A stretch of 64,000 nt of DNA from JAMXLO01 sp963818775 (GCA_963818775.1 CAWFUF010000011.1:372001-436000); one strand, 5' to 3'. Positions 17,142 through 26,600 are shown, numbered from the stretch's first letter. The notes: a model not told the origin generated them from the sequence alone. A program made the numbers and translations.

Positions 17142-18122
17142 ATGAGCACGCTGGTGGTGGTGTATGAGCTGGAAGGAAATGGCCGCACGATTGTCAGCGA
17201 TGCGCTGGATGGTGCAGCGGAGGCGATCTATCTGCCCGACCTCGACGATGCGGGACGCGCCGATGCACTGCGCAAGGCGGACGCGGTGCTGGCGCGCACC
17301 ACGCGAGAGCTTCGACAGGGCGAGATCGCGTTGCTGAAGGATGTTCGCCTGGTGCAGTTCATCAACGCCGGCATCGACTTCGTGCCGTTGGCGGAGGTGC
17401 CGGCAGGTGTGCCGGTGGCGACCAACGGCGGTGCGTATGCCGAACCGATGGCTGAGCACGCGCTGGCGATGGCGTTTGCGGCGGCGAAGCGTCTGCTGGT
17501 GGAGCACGCGGCGCTGGCGCGGGGTGAGTTCAATCAGTTTGCGCGGAACCGCATGCTGGCCGGTGGTGTATGCGGCATTCTGGGGTTCGGCGGCATCGGG
17601 GTCGCCACGGCGCGACTGGCTCGTGGCATCGGCATGAAGGTTCACGCGATCAACCGGCGCGGGCGCAGCGAGGAACCGACCGACTGGATCGGTACGCCGG
17701 ATCAGCTCGATCTGCTGCTGGCGGCGTCCGATGTGCTGGTGATCTGCACGCCGCTGACGCCGGCCACGCAGGGTATGATCGGCGCCGCGCAACTGGCGCG
17801 AATGAAGGAAGACGCGATCCTGGTCAATGTGGCGCGCGGCGAGATCGTCGATGAGCGCGCGTTGTATGAGCGGCTGGTGGCGTTTCCGAAGTTCAGCGCA
17901 TGCATCGATGCGTGGTGGATCGAGCCGGTCCGCCACGGCACGTTCGGCATGGATCAGCCATTCATGTCGTTGCCCAACGTGATCGGGTCACCGCACAATT
18001 CGGCGGCGGCGATTGCGGGGACCGGGGCGACGGGACTGCGGCGTGCGGTCGCCAATATCAGGCGTGCATTGGGGGGCGAGACACCGCTGCATCTGGTACC
18101 GCCCGCGGACCGGATGATGTGA
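17142..18122 (+). CDS. D-2-hydroxyacid dehydrogenase (NAD-dependent), second of a tandem pair
   Basis: 326 aa, a divergent paralogue of the preceding gene. NAD-binding motif GILGFGGIGVATARLARGI (about residues 143-161). Catalytic elements: Arg in ILVNVARGEIVDERAL, Glu in IDAWWIEPVRH and His in VIGSPHNSAAAI. Substrate unknown; the N-terminal domain keeps FINAGIDFVPL and NGGAYAEPMAEHAL typical of the family. ATG 17142 is preceded by AAGGA 8 nt upstream; a start 12 codons earlier would overlap the previous gene. Having two such enzymes side by side could reflect a reductive pathway for two related 2-oxoacids or a heteromeric enzyme, which the sequence cannot tell. Confidence 0.9.
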   Translation: MSTLVVVYELEGNGRTIVSDALDGAAEAIYLPDLDDAGRADALRKADAVLARTTRELRQGEIALLKDVRLVQFINAGIDFVPLAEVPAGVPVATNGGAYAEPMAEHALAMAFAAAKRLLVEHAALARGEFNQFARNRMLAGGVCGILGFGGIGVATARLARGIGMKVHAINRRGRSEEPTDWIGTPDQLDLLLAASDVLVICTPLTPATQGMIGAAQLARMKEDAILVNVARGEIVDERALYERLVAFPKFSACIDAWWIEPVRHGTFGMDQPFMSLPNVIGSPHNSAAAIAGTGATGLRRAVANIRRALGGETPLHLVPPADRMM

Positions 18123-18134
18123 GATGCCTACAAA

Positions 18135-18773
18135 ATGACCCTGGCACGCGGCACAGACCGGCTGGAGTCCGCTCGCCTGGTGCTGCGGCGAATCGCGCCG
18201 GACGATCTGCCGTTCTTCACCCGCATTCACGCACTCCCCGAAGTCGCGCGGTACCTTTGGCCCGGAGGCCAGCCGCGCTCGCCCGAGCGAACGGCCGCTT
18301 GGTTGCAGGCCACTCTCGAGAGCTATGAGCGTCTCGCACTCGGCTATCTCGCCGTCCTGCGCAAGGAAGACGGGGTGCTGATCGGGCGCTGCGGCCTGAC
18401 GGAACTCGCTGTCGAATCCGCGACCCCCGAACACGGACTTCGCAAAGGATGGTTCGGGGACGCGGAGGCGCCTGCCGACGTCCCGCTGACATTCGAGTGT
18501 GAACTTGGCTACACGTTCGACCTCGCCGTCTGGGGTCAGGGGTTCGCCGCGGAAGCGGCGCATTGCGTTCGCGACTATGCGCGCGACGTTCTGCTTCTGT
18601 CTTACGCAATCTCGGCCATTCTGCCGCAGAACGCCCGCTCGCGGCGCATCGTCGAACGGTTCGGTGTGCGTGCCGATGGCCAGATGGAAGTGGTCAGTCT
18701 CACGTTCGATCGCTACGTGTGGCCACTCGCGACAGGCGGTACGACGCGGCCCCAACCAGCATCCCCGCAATAG
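18135..18773 (+). CDS. GNAT-family N-acetyltransferase (RimJ/RimL-like)
   Basis: 212 aa. The N-terminal pattern TDRLESARLVLRRIAPDDLP is typical of RimJ/RimL-type acetyltransferases. The acetyl-CoA-binding region is in WGQGFAAEAAHCVRDYA (the Q/RxxGxG/A equivalent being GQGFAAEA), followed by ILPQNARSRRIVERFG, which is the usual conserved Asn-x-x-Ser helix. Acetyl acceptor unknown. It starts 12 nt after the second dehydrogenase and is likely cotranscribed. It ends facing the anti-sigma gene, with a strong hairpin between the two stops. Confidence 0.88.
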   Translation: MTLARGTDRLESARLVLRRIAPDDLPFFTRIHALPEVARYLWPGGQPRSPERTAAWLQATLESYERLALGYLAVLRKEDGVLIGRCGLTELAVESATPEHGLRKGWFGDAEAPADVPLTFECELGYTFDLAVWGQGFAAEAAHCVRDYARDVLLLSYAISAILPQNARSRRIVERFGVRADGQMEVVSLTFDRYVWPLATGGTTRPQPASPQ

Positions 18774-18790
18774 GAAGCTGGCAACCGATT

Positions 18791-18829
18791 ACCTTATCTC
18801 CCGACCCTTCCTGCTTCGCGGGAGAAGGT
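18791..18829. terminator. Inverted repeat between convergent genes, probable bidirectional terminator
   Basis: An inverted repeat pairs CTCCCG at 18798-18803 with CGGGAG at 18819-18824, extended outward by ACCTT (18791-18795) with AAGGT (18825-18829) across a two-base bulge. It sits in the 59-nt gap between the stops of the acetyltransferase and anti-sigma genes. There is no long U run, so it may be a weak bidirectional terminator or a copy of a dispersed intergenic hairpin. Confidence 0.5.
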
Positions 18830-18832
18830 GAA

Positions 18833-19579
18833 TCATCCTTGCGCGACCAGCTTTGCGAAGTCCGCCAACTGATCGGCTTCCACATCCGACACAGCATAGT
18901 AGCGAATACCTCCGTGTCGCCAGGTGATGACGTTGAATCCCTGACGCGTCTCCTCGCGGAATGCTTCGTCGTGGCCGGACGACGCCCACGCGAACAGGTT
19001 GATCACGTGTTTGGCGTGCCGATACACCACCACCGCAGTAGCATGACCATCGACGTAATCCTGCCGTCCGCCAACCAGTGGGAAGCCCGCGTCCTTCAGT
19101 TCGAGCACCGGCGGCGAGACATCCAGCCGTGCCGACAGCCACGGCTTCACCGTGTGCTGGTCGCTGGTCAGTACGTCGGTCAGGTGATCGGCCTGCAGCG
19201 AACGGATGTGGCTGTCGATCACCGCGATTGACGGATCGCTCTGCCCGCCCATGACCAGCACAGTCAGGGCCACGCCGGCCAGCGCACCCACGAGGCCGGT
19301 TCCCGCCAGACTGAATGCTGGCATGCGGAACCATGGACGCACCGCCCGCGGCGGCTCCTCATGGGGCAGTGCTGCGCCGATACGCGCGGCCAGTCCGGGT
19401 GGGGCACGGTGATACGGCAGTTTGGTTCGGATCGCCGACTGCATGGCGCGCAACTCCTCGAGCTTGGCCGCGCAGGCGTTGCAACCGGTGACGTGGCGGT
19501 GCACGCGGAACCGCGCGATCGGTCCCAATGCGCTGTCGATCATTCCCGACAGCTGGACGGTGGCGCGTTCACACTCCAT
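18833..19579 (-). CDS. Transmembrane anti-sigma factor with zinc-binding HxxxCxxC motif
   Basis: 248 aa. The N-terminal cytoplasmic domain carries HVTGCNAC (His about 29, Cys 33 and 36), the ZAS (zf-HC2) signature of anti-sigma factors that clamp ECF sigma factors. One membrane segment follows (LVGALAGVALTVLVMGG, about residues 95-112), then an exported C-terminal domain of about 130 residues. Its start overlaps the sigma-factor stop by 11 nt, implying translational coupling and stoichiometric synthesis. Release of the sigma factor is probably triggered by a periplasmic or redox signal. The periplasmic domain contains VVVYRHAKHVINLFAW, a pattern common in anti-sigma factors of this ECF group. 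Confidence 0.88.
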   Translation of the reverse strand: MECERATVQLSGMIDSALGPIARFRVHRHVTGCNACAAKLEELRAMQSAIRTKLPYHRAPPGLAARIGAALPHEEPPRAVRPWFRMPAFSLAGTGLVGALAGVALTVLVMGGQSDPSIAVIDSHIRSLQADHLTDVLTSDQHTVKPWLSARLDVSPPVLELKDAGFPLVGGRQDYVDGHATAVVVYRHAKHVINLFAWASSGHDEAFREETRQGFNVITWRHGGIRYYAVSDVEADQLADFAKLVAQG

Positions 19580-20132
19580 GGGCGTCCTCCGTCTCGGCCT
19601 GCGCCAGCCATAGCTTGCGCAGGCTGAGCCGCGCGCGCGACAGGCGCGACATCACCGTGCCGATCGGCATTCCGGTCACTTCGGCGATTTCCTTGTAGGC
19701 GAGGTCCTCGACCTCGCGCAGCAACAGCACCTCGCGATATTCCGCCGGCAACTGCTCCATCAGCTGGCTGAGGGTCTGGCTATCGATGCTCTCCAGCAGC
19801 AGCGATTCCGGATCGCGCGGACGGCTACCCCACATGGTCTCCTCCTTGTCCGCGCTGTCCGCCACCGGGGTGTCGGGCACGAACATCATCCGCCCCGAGC
19901 GGTTCTCCTTCACCCAGGTCATGAAGGCGTTGCGAACGATGGTCAGCAGCCACACGCGGAAATTCCCTCCCTGGAACGCGTCGAAATAGCGATACGCCCG
20001 CAGATAGGCGTCCTGCACCACGTCCTCGGCATCGGTCGTGTTGCCCGCCAGCCAGCGGGCAAGGTTGTACGCGGCATCGAGGTGCGGCAGTGCGAGCAAC
20101 TCGAAGCGTCGGCGGCGGTCGTCGTGGGGCAA
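19569..20132 (-). CDS. RNA polymerase ECF-type sigma factor
   Basis: 187 aa from a TTG start with AGGA 8 nt upstream. Region 2 is seen as NTTDAEDVVQDAYLRAYRYF with FRVWLLTIVRNAFMTWV; region 4 as LPAEYREVLLLREVEDLAY and EIAEVTGMPIGTVMSRLSRA (helix-turn-helix that reads the -35). The linker between them is long and acidic. It directs RNA polymerase to a small regulon and is held by the anti-sigma factor encoded just downstream with an 11-nt overlap. A promoter with GGGAATAA-15 nt-GGTAG stands 33 nt before the start, and the same element precedes the phosphoesterase gene, so autoregulation is likely. Confidence 0.93.
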   Translation of the reverse strand: MPHDDRRRRFELLALPHLDAAYNLARWLAGNTTDAEDVVQDAYLRAYRYFDAFQGGNFRVWLLTIVRNAFMTWVKENRSGRMMFVPDTPVADSADKEETMWGSRPRDPESLLLESIDSQTLSQLMEQLPAEYREVLLLREVEDLAYKEIAEVTGMPIGTVMSRLSRARLSLRKLWLAQAETEDAHGV

Positions 20133-20160
20133 GGCTTTTGTCCTGACTGCGGGCTGCCGC

Positions 20161-20193
20161 GTCTTCTACCAGGGTGGGGGACAGATTATTCCC
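20161..20193 (-). promoter_or_regulatory. Predicted ECF-sigma promoter of the sigma/anti-sigma operon
   Basis: Read on the minus strand: GGGAATAA at 20193-20186, 15 nt spacer, GGTAG at 20170-20166. The same two boxes with the same 15-nt spacer occur on the plus strand at 22327-22354. The GGGAATAA box followed at this distance by a second short box is a known style of ECF -35/-10 promoter. The start codon is 33 nt downstream. Confidence 0.65.
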
Positions 20194-20218
20194 GGAGCGT
20201 GGGTGAGTAAGCCGGCTA

Positions 20219-21673
20219 CTATTCCGCCACCGCCACGCGCGGTCTGGTCTTGCGATCACGGTGTCCGCTCACCTCGGCACCCGCGGCGCGATCCAGCCGC
20301 AGGCTGGTTATTGGCGCGGCGAGCGATATCGCCGATACCACCAGGAACGCGACGGAGAAGTCCGACAGCAGCGGCTGCTGATGGCCCAGCAGGTGAATGG
20401 AAGCGGCGAGCACAGCCGCCGATACTGCGATGCCCAGTGTCAGCGACATCTGCTGGAACGTCGTGTAGAAACTGGTCGCGGCGCTCATTTGCGGCCTTGG
20501 GACATCAGCATAGGCGATCGTGTTATAGGCCATGAACTGCAGCGACTGGAAAAACCCGTTGAGCAACAGCACGAGATAGATCGCCACTATCGGCCAGCTC
20601 GGCCGGAATGCAGCGGTCAATGCCAGCAGCAGCGTCGCGACCAGCCCGACCCAGATGAACACGTTGCGAAAACCAAGATGGCGCAGGAAATGCGGCGCGA
20701 TGAGCCGCATTGCCATCGAACCGACCGAACTGACAAAGGTGATCAAGCCGCTGCGCGCCGCCGACAGGCCGAAGCCCAATTGCAACATCATCGGCAACAA
20801 GAACGGCATCGCGCCCACCGCAATACGCGACAGCGAGCCGCAGATCACGGAATAGCGAAAAGTCGGAATGCGCAGCATGCGAAAATCCAGCATCGGCCGC
20901 GGATGGTGGCGCGCATGCAGCACATAGAGCGCGGCCGCGACCGCACCCAGACAGAACAAGCCCGGCGTGGCCGCGCTCGACCCCACACCCCGGCTCGCCA
21001 TTTCGATGCTGAACATCAGCGATGCCAGCGCGGTGCCGGACAGCAACAGCCCGCGCAAATCGAATGGTGTGTGCGTTTGTTCCTTGATCTCCTCGATGTA
21101 GCGCGTGACCAGCAGGATACCGGTGATGCCGATCGGTACGTTGATGTAGAAGATCCAGTGCCACGACAGGTAGGTGACAATAAACCCGCCAACCGGCGGA
21201 CCGACGATAGGCCCGATCGTAGCGGGAATCATCAGCCAGGCCATCGCCTTAACCAGGTCGGTCTTCGACACCGCGCGCAACATCACCAGCCTGCCGACGG
21301 GAGACATCATTGCGCCGCCGGCGCCTTGCAGCATGCGCGCCGCCACCAGGAACGCCAGGGTCGGCGCCTGAGCGCAGGCGATCGAGCCCAAGGTGAATAC
21401 GGCGATCGCCGCGCGGAACACTGTGCGCGAGCCAAACCGGTCCGCCAGGCGGCCGCTGGCCGGGATGAACATGGCGAGCGTCAGCAAATACGATGTCAAC
21501 GCCACGTTCATATGCAGCGCATCGGCGTTGAAGCTGTTCGCCATGGTCGGCAGAGCGGTTGCCAACACTGTGCCGTCCAATTGCTCCATAAACATCGCGC
21601 TGGCGACGATGAGCGATACGGCGCGCGGGCTGGCCCCGCGCTTTGACGTTACGGTCACAACGGGTTCGGGCAT
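20219..21673 (-). CDS. DHA2-family (EmrB/QacA-type) MFS drug exporter
   Basis: 484 aa from ATG 21673; a TTG 25 codons upstream gives a poorly supported N-terminal extension. The first membrane segment has VSLIVASAMFMEQLDGTVLATALPTMA, which includes motif D1 (LDxTxxxxALP) of 14-spanner exporters; motif A follows as GRLADRFGSRTVF, motif C-like sequence as PATIGPIVGPPVGG, then FYINVPIGI. It should expel a hydrophobic or amphiphilic compound by proton antiport in the inner membrane. No membrane-fusion partner (EmrA-like) lies next to it. It shares the strand with the sigma operon but is upstream of it, 86 nt away, and that promoter region separates them. Confidence 0.88.
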   Translation of the reverse strand: MPEPVVTVTSKRGASPRAVSLIVASAMFMEQLDGTVLATALPTMANSFNADALHMNVALTSYLLTLAMFIPASGRLADRFGSRTVFRAAIAVFTLGSIACAQAPTLAFLVAARMLQGAGGAMMSPVGRLVMLRAVSKTDLVKAMAWLMIPATIGPIVGPPVGGFIVTYLSWHWIFYINVPIGITGILLVTRYIEEIKEQTHTPFDLRGLLLSGTALASLMFSIEMASRGVGSSAATPGLFCLGAVAAALYVLHARHHPRPMLDFRMLRIPTFRYSVICGSLSRIAVGAMPFLLPMMLQLGFGLSAARSGLITFVSSVGSMAMRLIAPHFLRHLGFRNVFIWVGLVATLLLALTAAFRPSWPIVAIYLVLLLNGFFQSLQFMAYNTIAYADVPRPQMSAATSFYTTFQQMSLTLGIAVSAAVLAASIHLLGHQQPLLSDFSVAFLVVSAISLAAPITSLRLDRAAGAEVSGHRDRKTRPRVAVAE

Positions 21674-22326
21674 CGCGGGAGGGATAATATGGCGCAGGTG
21701 CCGGAGCAACGGTTCGGCGGGCGTGCTACCTGGGCGCTGGTATGCCAAGGTGGCAGCCGGTCAGTTTCAGCGAGTAGGCGGAATCTGACACTTGGGATCC
21801 AGGTGGTGCCCGCTATCTCATTGATTGGCCCGGTTCTACCTCGCGGTGCGACCGGTAACGCCCCCTAGGTTGCGGGCGAACGACCGACGAACGCAGCGTG
21901 ATCCGAGCCTGCTCGTGCAATCAAGTCTCGCGCGCGACCCGGTCCGTCAACTCGACAGCATTCAGGACGCGCACATTGCCGCAAGCCTCCCGTGGAAAAC
22001 GCCGTGACGAAATAGTCCGCCCGCGCGAACGCGGCACGGAGCAGGGACCTGGCGTGGTCCGAGTCGGGAAGAACTGGCGCCAAACCCTCCGGTGTCGATC
22101 AACCCATGGACCCGCAGGCCGCGAACTGCCTGCGCTCCCCTGGCCTCGCCGTCAAAGACCCTAGGACCCGCCGCTGCGGCAACGAGGCCGCATCCATATC
22201 GCGCCGGTCACTCTCCGCGCTGGGCACGTTGCAGCGCATGCGCACCGCGCGAAGCGCATACAGTGCCTCCGTGGCCCTTCGCTGCCTCCGTACTTCCTCC
22301 GTGCAGATGCTTTCCTGCAAGCCGGC
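21674..22326. other. 650-nt region without a supportable gene
   Basis: Several ORFs of 60-100 codons occur in both directions, none with a recognisable family, ribosome-binding site and normal composition. The region separates the exporter from the divergent phosphoesterase operon and should contain the exporter's promoter. Confidence 0.5.
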
Positions 22327-22354
22327 GGGAATAACCGCTGCGCTGCGCTGGTAG
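22327..22354 (+). promoter_or_regulatory. Predicted ECF-sigma promoter of the phosphoesterase-cupredoxin operon
   Basis: GGGAATAA at 22327-22334, 15 nt spacer, GGTAG at 22350-22354, 28 nt before the ATG at 22383. Both boxes and the spacing are identical to those upstream of the ECF sigma gene at 20161-20193, while the spacer sequences differ, which argues for selection on the boxes. Confidence 0.65.
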
Positions 22355-22382
22355 GGACGAGCAGCGCAACGGGAGTCCATCC

Positions 22383-23303
22383 ATGAGCATCGATCCAAAC
22401 CTGGAACGTCGCGGTTTTCTCAAGTGCATGACCTGGGCGGGCACCGCCATGGTCTGGACAGTGGCGGGCGGCGTGCCGCGCTCGCGCCTGATCGGCAGCG
22501 CGGAGGCCGCGGGCAACGAATTCACCTTCGTGCAGATCAGCGACAGCCACCTTGGCTTCGACAAGGCGGCAAATCCGAACGTCACGGCGACGTTGCAGGA
22601 GGCGCTGGATGACGTCGGCAAGCTGCCGAAGAAACCGGCGTTCATGATCCACACGGGTGACATCACGCATCTTTCCAAGCCGGCGCAATTCGACACCGCG
22701 GCACAGCTCTGCGGTGCGACGAAGCTGACGATGCACACCGTGCCCGGCGAGCACGACATCCTGGAAGAGGACGGCAAGAGCTACCTCAACCGCTTCGGCA
22801 AGGGCACCAAGGGCGACGGCTGGTACAGCTTCGACGCCGGCGGCGTGCATTTCATCGGCCTGGTGAACGTGGTGAACCTGCAGGGCAACGGACTGGGCAA
22901 TCTCGGACATGACCAGCTCGAATGGCTCGAGGACGACGTGAAGCACCTGTCGGCCAGCACGCCCGTCGTCGTGATGGCACACGTGCCGCTGTGGATCGTG
23001 TATCAGGACTGGGGTTGGGGCACGGCGGACGGCGCGCAGGCGCTGTCGTATCTGAAGAGGTTCGGCTCGGTGACGGTGCTGAACGGCCATATTCATCAGG
23101 TGATGCAGAAGGTGGAAGGCAAGGTGGCGTTCCACACCGCGCGCTCGACTGCCTTCCCGCAACCAGCGCCTGGAACGGCGAAGAGTCCTGGCCCGATGGT
23201 GGTGCCGGCTGGCGAACTGAAGCAGTACCTCGGGATCGCCAACGTCAACCTGGTGTCAGCGAAGGCGCCGCTTGCCATCGTCGATACGCCGCTCGCCGGC
23301 TGA
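22383..23303 (+). CDS. Tat-exported calcineurin-like metallophosphoesterase
   Basis: 306 aa. The N-terminus has a twin-arginine signal (ERRGFLKCMTWAGTA, RR at residues 9-10, then a hydrophobic stretch and cleavage near EAAGNE). The metal-binding signature of calcineurin-like phosphoesterases is present: D-x-H in QISDSHLG (residues 54/56), GD in IHTGDITH (92-93), GEHD (122-125, in place of the usual GNHD), MAHVPLW and GHIHQVM. The Asn-to-Glu change at the third block alters a residue that normally ligates metal. Folding in the cytoplasm with metals before Tat export fits. It lies 10 nt before a cupredoxin gene and behind a promoter matching that of the ECF sigma operon. Confidence 0.88.
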   Translation: MSIDPNLERRGFLKCMTWAGTAMVWTVAGGVPRSRLIGSAEAAGNEFTFVQISDSHLGFDKAANPNVTATLQEALDDVGKLPKKPAFMIHTGDITHLSKPAQFDTAAQLCGATKLTMHTVPGEHDILEEDGKSYLNRFGKGTKGDGWYSFDAGGVHFIGLVNVVNLQGNGLGNLGHDQLEWLEDDVKHLSASTPVVVMAHVPLWIVYQDWGWGTADGAQALSYLKRFGSVTVLNGHIHQVMQKVEGKVAFHTARSTAFPQPAPGTAKSPGPMVVPAGELKQYLGIANVNLVSAKAPLAIVDTPLAG

Positions 23304-23313
23304 GGGACGCACC

Positions 23314-23667
23314 ATGAGCGAGATTTTGGAGCCGGGCGGCATCGCCCGGCGCCTGCTGCTGCGTCGCGTAGTTGGCACAGGCATCACGGTCGCGATCGGT
23401 AGCCGCATGGCGGTGGCGGCCGAGGCGCAGGTGGTCATCGACAACTTCACCTTCTCGCCGACACCGCTGCAGGTGAAGGTCGGCACGACGGTGACATGGG
23501 TCAACCACGACGACATCCCCCACAGCCTCGTCTGCCCGAACCTGCAGGTCCATTCACATCCGCTGGACACCAATGACACCTTCAGCCACAAATTCGAGCA
23601 GCCGGGGACGTATGACTATATCTGCGGGCTGCATCCACATATGCATGGACAGGTCGTGGTCTCCTAA
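23314..23667 (+). CDS. Exported cupredoxin (amicyanin-like copper protein)
   Basis: 117 aa from ATG 23314, which has GAGGGA upstream. A basic N-terminal signal (ARRLLLRRVVGTGITVAIG) is followed by an amicyanin-like fold: TFSPTPLQVKVGTTVTWVNH, then the type I copper ligands His70 (DDIPHSL), Cys104, His107 and Met110 (YICGLHPHMHG, Cys-x2-His-x2-Met spacing as in amicyanin). It should carry single electrons in the periplasm. It is cotranscribed with the Tat-exported phosphoesterase. Its stop overlaps the stop of the convergent repeat protein by 4 nt. Confidence 0.9.
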   Translation: MSEILEPGGIARRLLLRRVVGTGITVAIGSRMAVAAEAQVVIDNFTFSPTPLQVKVGTTVTWVNHDDIPHSLVCPNLQVHSHPLDTNDTFSHKFEQPGTYDYICGLHPHMHGQVVVS

Positions 23668-26600
23668 ACCTGGACGAAGCTGTGGCTGTTGAAGACCCAG
23701 GGCGTTGCGCCGTTGCTGGTGATCGAGCCCAGCAACGTGCCTCCACCCGAGAATGATCCGTTGCTGCTGTAGAACAGATTGCCGGTATCTTGTTGGTAGA
23801 CGAAAGCACCTTTGCCACCGTTGGTAAGGGTGGAGGAGAGACGCGCCGCGGTATTTGCAACATCGGCCAGGTCTTGATTGAGCACGAGTGCGGCGCCGCC
23901 GAGGTCGTAGGCGTTAACCGCCAGGGTGCTGCTGCCCGTTGTGTCGAGCGCGATAGTGTCGCCTTTCGCCGCGTTGAAGTTCATCACTGTGGTGTTGTTT
24001 CCGGAGCTGTCCTGGTCGAACACGAACCGATCGGCAGCACTGTTCCCGGTGATGAAGTTCATGCCGCCGCCGCCGATCACAGTGGCTGCAACGCTGCCTT
24101 GCAGCACGATGGTGTCATTGCCGCTGCCGCCTTGTACGGTTTCTGTGTTTGCGACCGTCACACGGTTGGTCTGGTTGGCAAGGGTCAGGGTGTCGTTGCC
24201 GGCACCGAGATCCACGGAGCCGTTCACTATGCTGCTCCCGAACTTTATGGAATCGGAGCCCGTGCCGCCGATCAAGGTGGCTACATTGCTGACTGTGCCG
24301 GTGTTTGCGGTATTGGCAAGGATCAGCTTGTTACTGCCGACGCCGAGATCAACGGACATCGCGGTGGTCAACGCACTGCCCAACGTGACGGTATCGTTGC
24401 CGGTGCCGCCGGCGATGGTCTCGACGTTGGCGACGGTGACATTGTTGGTGGCGTTTGCGAGGGTCAGACGATCGCTGCCGGCCCCGAGATCGACGCTGCC
24501 ACAGGCGAGCGCGGTGCCCAGCGTGATGGCGTCGTTGCCCGCGCCGCCAATCAGGGTGTTGACGTTGCTGACGGTGCCGGTGTTGACGCCGGCCGCCAGT
24601 GTCAGCTTGTTGCTGCCGGCGCCGAGGTCCACCGACATGGCGGCGGTCAGCACGCTGCCCAGCGTGATGGTGTCGTTGCCGCTGCCGCCAACGAGGGTTT
24701 CGACGTTTGCCACCGTCGCCGTGTTGGTGGCGTTCGCCAGTGTCAGCTTGTCGCTGCCGGCGCCGAGATCGACGCTGGAATTGGCAGCGGCGGTTGCCAA
24801 GGTGATCGTGTCGTTGCCGGTTCCGCCGATGATGGTCTCGGCGTTGGCGACCGTGGCCGAGTTCGTGCCGTTGGCGAGGGTCAGCGTGTTGCTGCCGGCG
24901 CCGAGATCTGCGCTGCCACCGGCGAGAGCGGTGCCCAGCGTGATGGCGTCGTTGCCCGCGCCGCCAATCAGGGTGTTGACGTTGCTGACGGTGCCGGTGT
25001 TGACGCCGGCCGCCAGTGTCAGCTTGTTGCTGCCGGCGCCGAGGTCCACCGACATGGCGGCGGTCAGCACGCTGCCCAGCGTGATGGTGTCGTTGCCGCT
25101 GCCGCCAACGAGGGTTTCGACGTTTGCCACCGTCGCCGTGTTGGTGGCGTTCGCCAGTGTCAGCTTGTCGCTGCCGGCGCCGAGATCGACGCTGGCATTA
25201 GCAGCGGCGGTTGCCAAGGTGATCGTGTCGTTGCCGGTTCCGCCAATCAGGGTGTTGACGTTGCTGACGGTGCCGGTGTTGACGCCGGCCGCCAGTGTCA
25301 GCTTGTTGCTGCCGGCGCCGAGGTCCACCGACATGGCGGCGGTCAGCACGCTGCCCAGCGTGATGGTGTCGTTGCCGCTGCCGCCAACGAGGGTTTCGAC
25401 GTTTGCCACCGTCGCCGTGTTGGTGGCGTTCGCCAGTGTCAGCTTGTCGCTGCCGGCGCCGAGATCGACGCTGGCATTAGCAGCGGCGGTTGCCAAGGTG
25501 ATCGTGTCGTTGCCGGTTCCGCCAATCAGGGTGTTGACGTTGCTGACGGTGCCGGTGTTGACGCCGGCCGCCAGTGTCAGCTTGTTGCTGCCGGCGCCGA
25601 GGTCCACCGACATGGCGGCGGTCAGCACGCTGCCCAGCGTGATGGTGTCGTTGCCGCTGCCGCCAACGAGGGTTTCGACGTTTGCCACCGTCGCCGTGTT
25701 GGTGGCGTTCGCCAGTGTCAGCTTGTCGCTGCCAGCGCCAAGATCGACGCTGGCATTGGCAGCGGCGGTTGCCAAGGTGATCGTGTCGTTGCCGGTTCCG
25801 CCGATGATGGTCTCGACGTTTGCCACCGTCGCCGTGTTGGTGCCGTTCGCCAGTGTCAGCTTGTCGCTGCCAGCGCCGAGATCGACGCTGGAATTGGCGG
25901 CGGCGGTTGCCAAGGTGATCGTGTCGTTGCCGGTTCCGCCGATGATGGTCTCGGCGTTGGCGACCGTGGCCGAGTTCGTGGCGTTCGCGAGGGTCAGCTT
26001 GTCGCTGCCGGCGCCGAGATCGACGCTGGCATTAGCAGCGGCGGTGGCCAAGGTGATCGTGTCGTTGCCGGTTCCGCCGATGATGGTCTCGGCATTGGCG
26101 ACCGTGGCCGAGTTCGTGCCGTTGGCGAAGATCAGGATGTCGTTGCCAGCGCCGAGATCGATCGAGGCGTTGGTGACGGCGTTGGGCAGAATGGTCGTGC
26201 CGCTGACAGGCCCAGCGGCCACGAACTTGCCGACATCGACTTCGGCGATTCCAGTCGACAGCAGGGACAGCGGGATCGCTGAGGGCTCGTCGAACCCCCA
26301 CGGGTTGATCAGTTGCACCATGGCCGTGCCGCCGACCATGGTCAGGCTGCCGAACATGTAGGCGTGATCGTTGTACAGGCCGTAAGGCAGGCTTCCCGTG
26401 CCCGGGGTGTCCATCACGATCAGATCGCCGGCCGCCGTGAAGCTCTGTAACTGCGACAAGGTGAGGGAAGCCGGGGCCATCCACGTCGTCGGCTGACCTG
26501 TCAGTTCCTCCATGGCGATCAGCGGGCTGCCGCCGTTGCTGATCGCGCCATAGCCGCCGTCCAGGGTTGCTACCGCCTTCTCCAGGACCTGGACCCAGAT

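Noticed and set aside
21865..22164. Small ORFs in the region before the phosphoesterase
   Set aside because: They have no recognisable domain or start signals, and overlapping frames on both strands are equally open.
24560..25830. CRISPR array
   Set aside because: The repeats are in-frame coding units of 138-141 and 279 bp without unique spacers. No array or cas genes were seen in the window.
23790..26361. Long plus-strand ORFs of 830 and 811 codons opposite the repeat protein
   Set aside because: They are antisense shadows created by the repetitive DNA of the calpain/RTX gene. Their products are monotonous repeats with no start signal, and the opposite strand has the catalytic domain.
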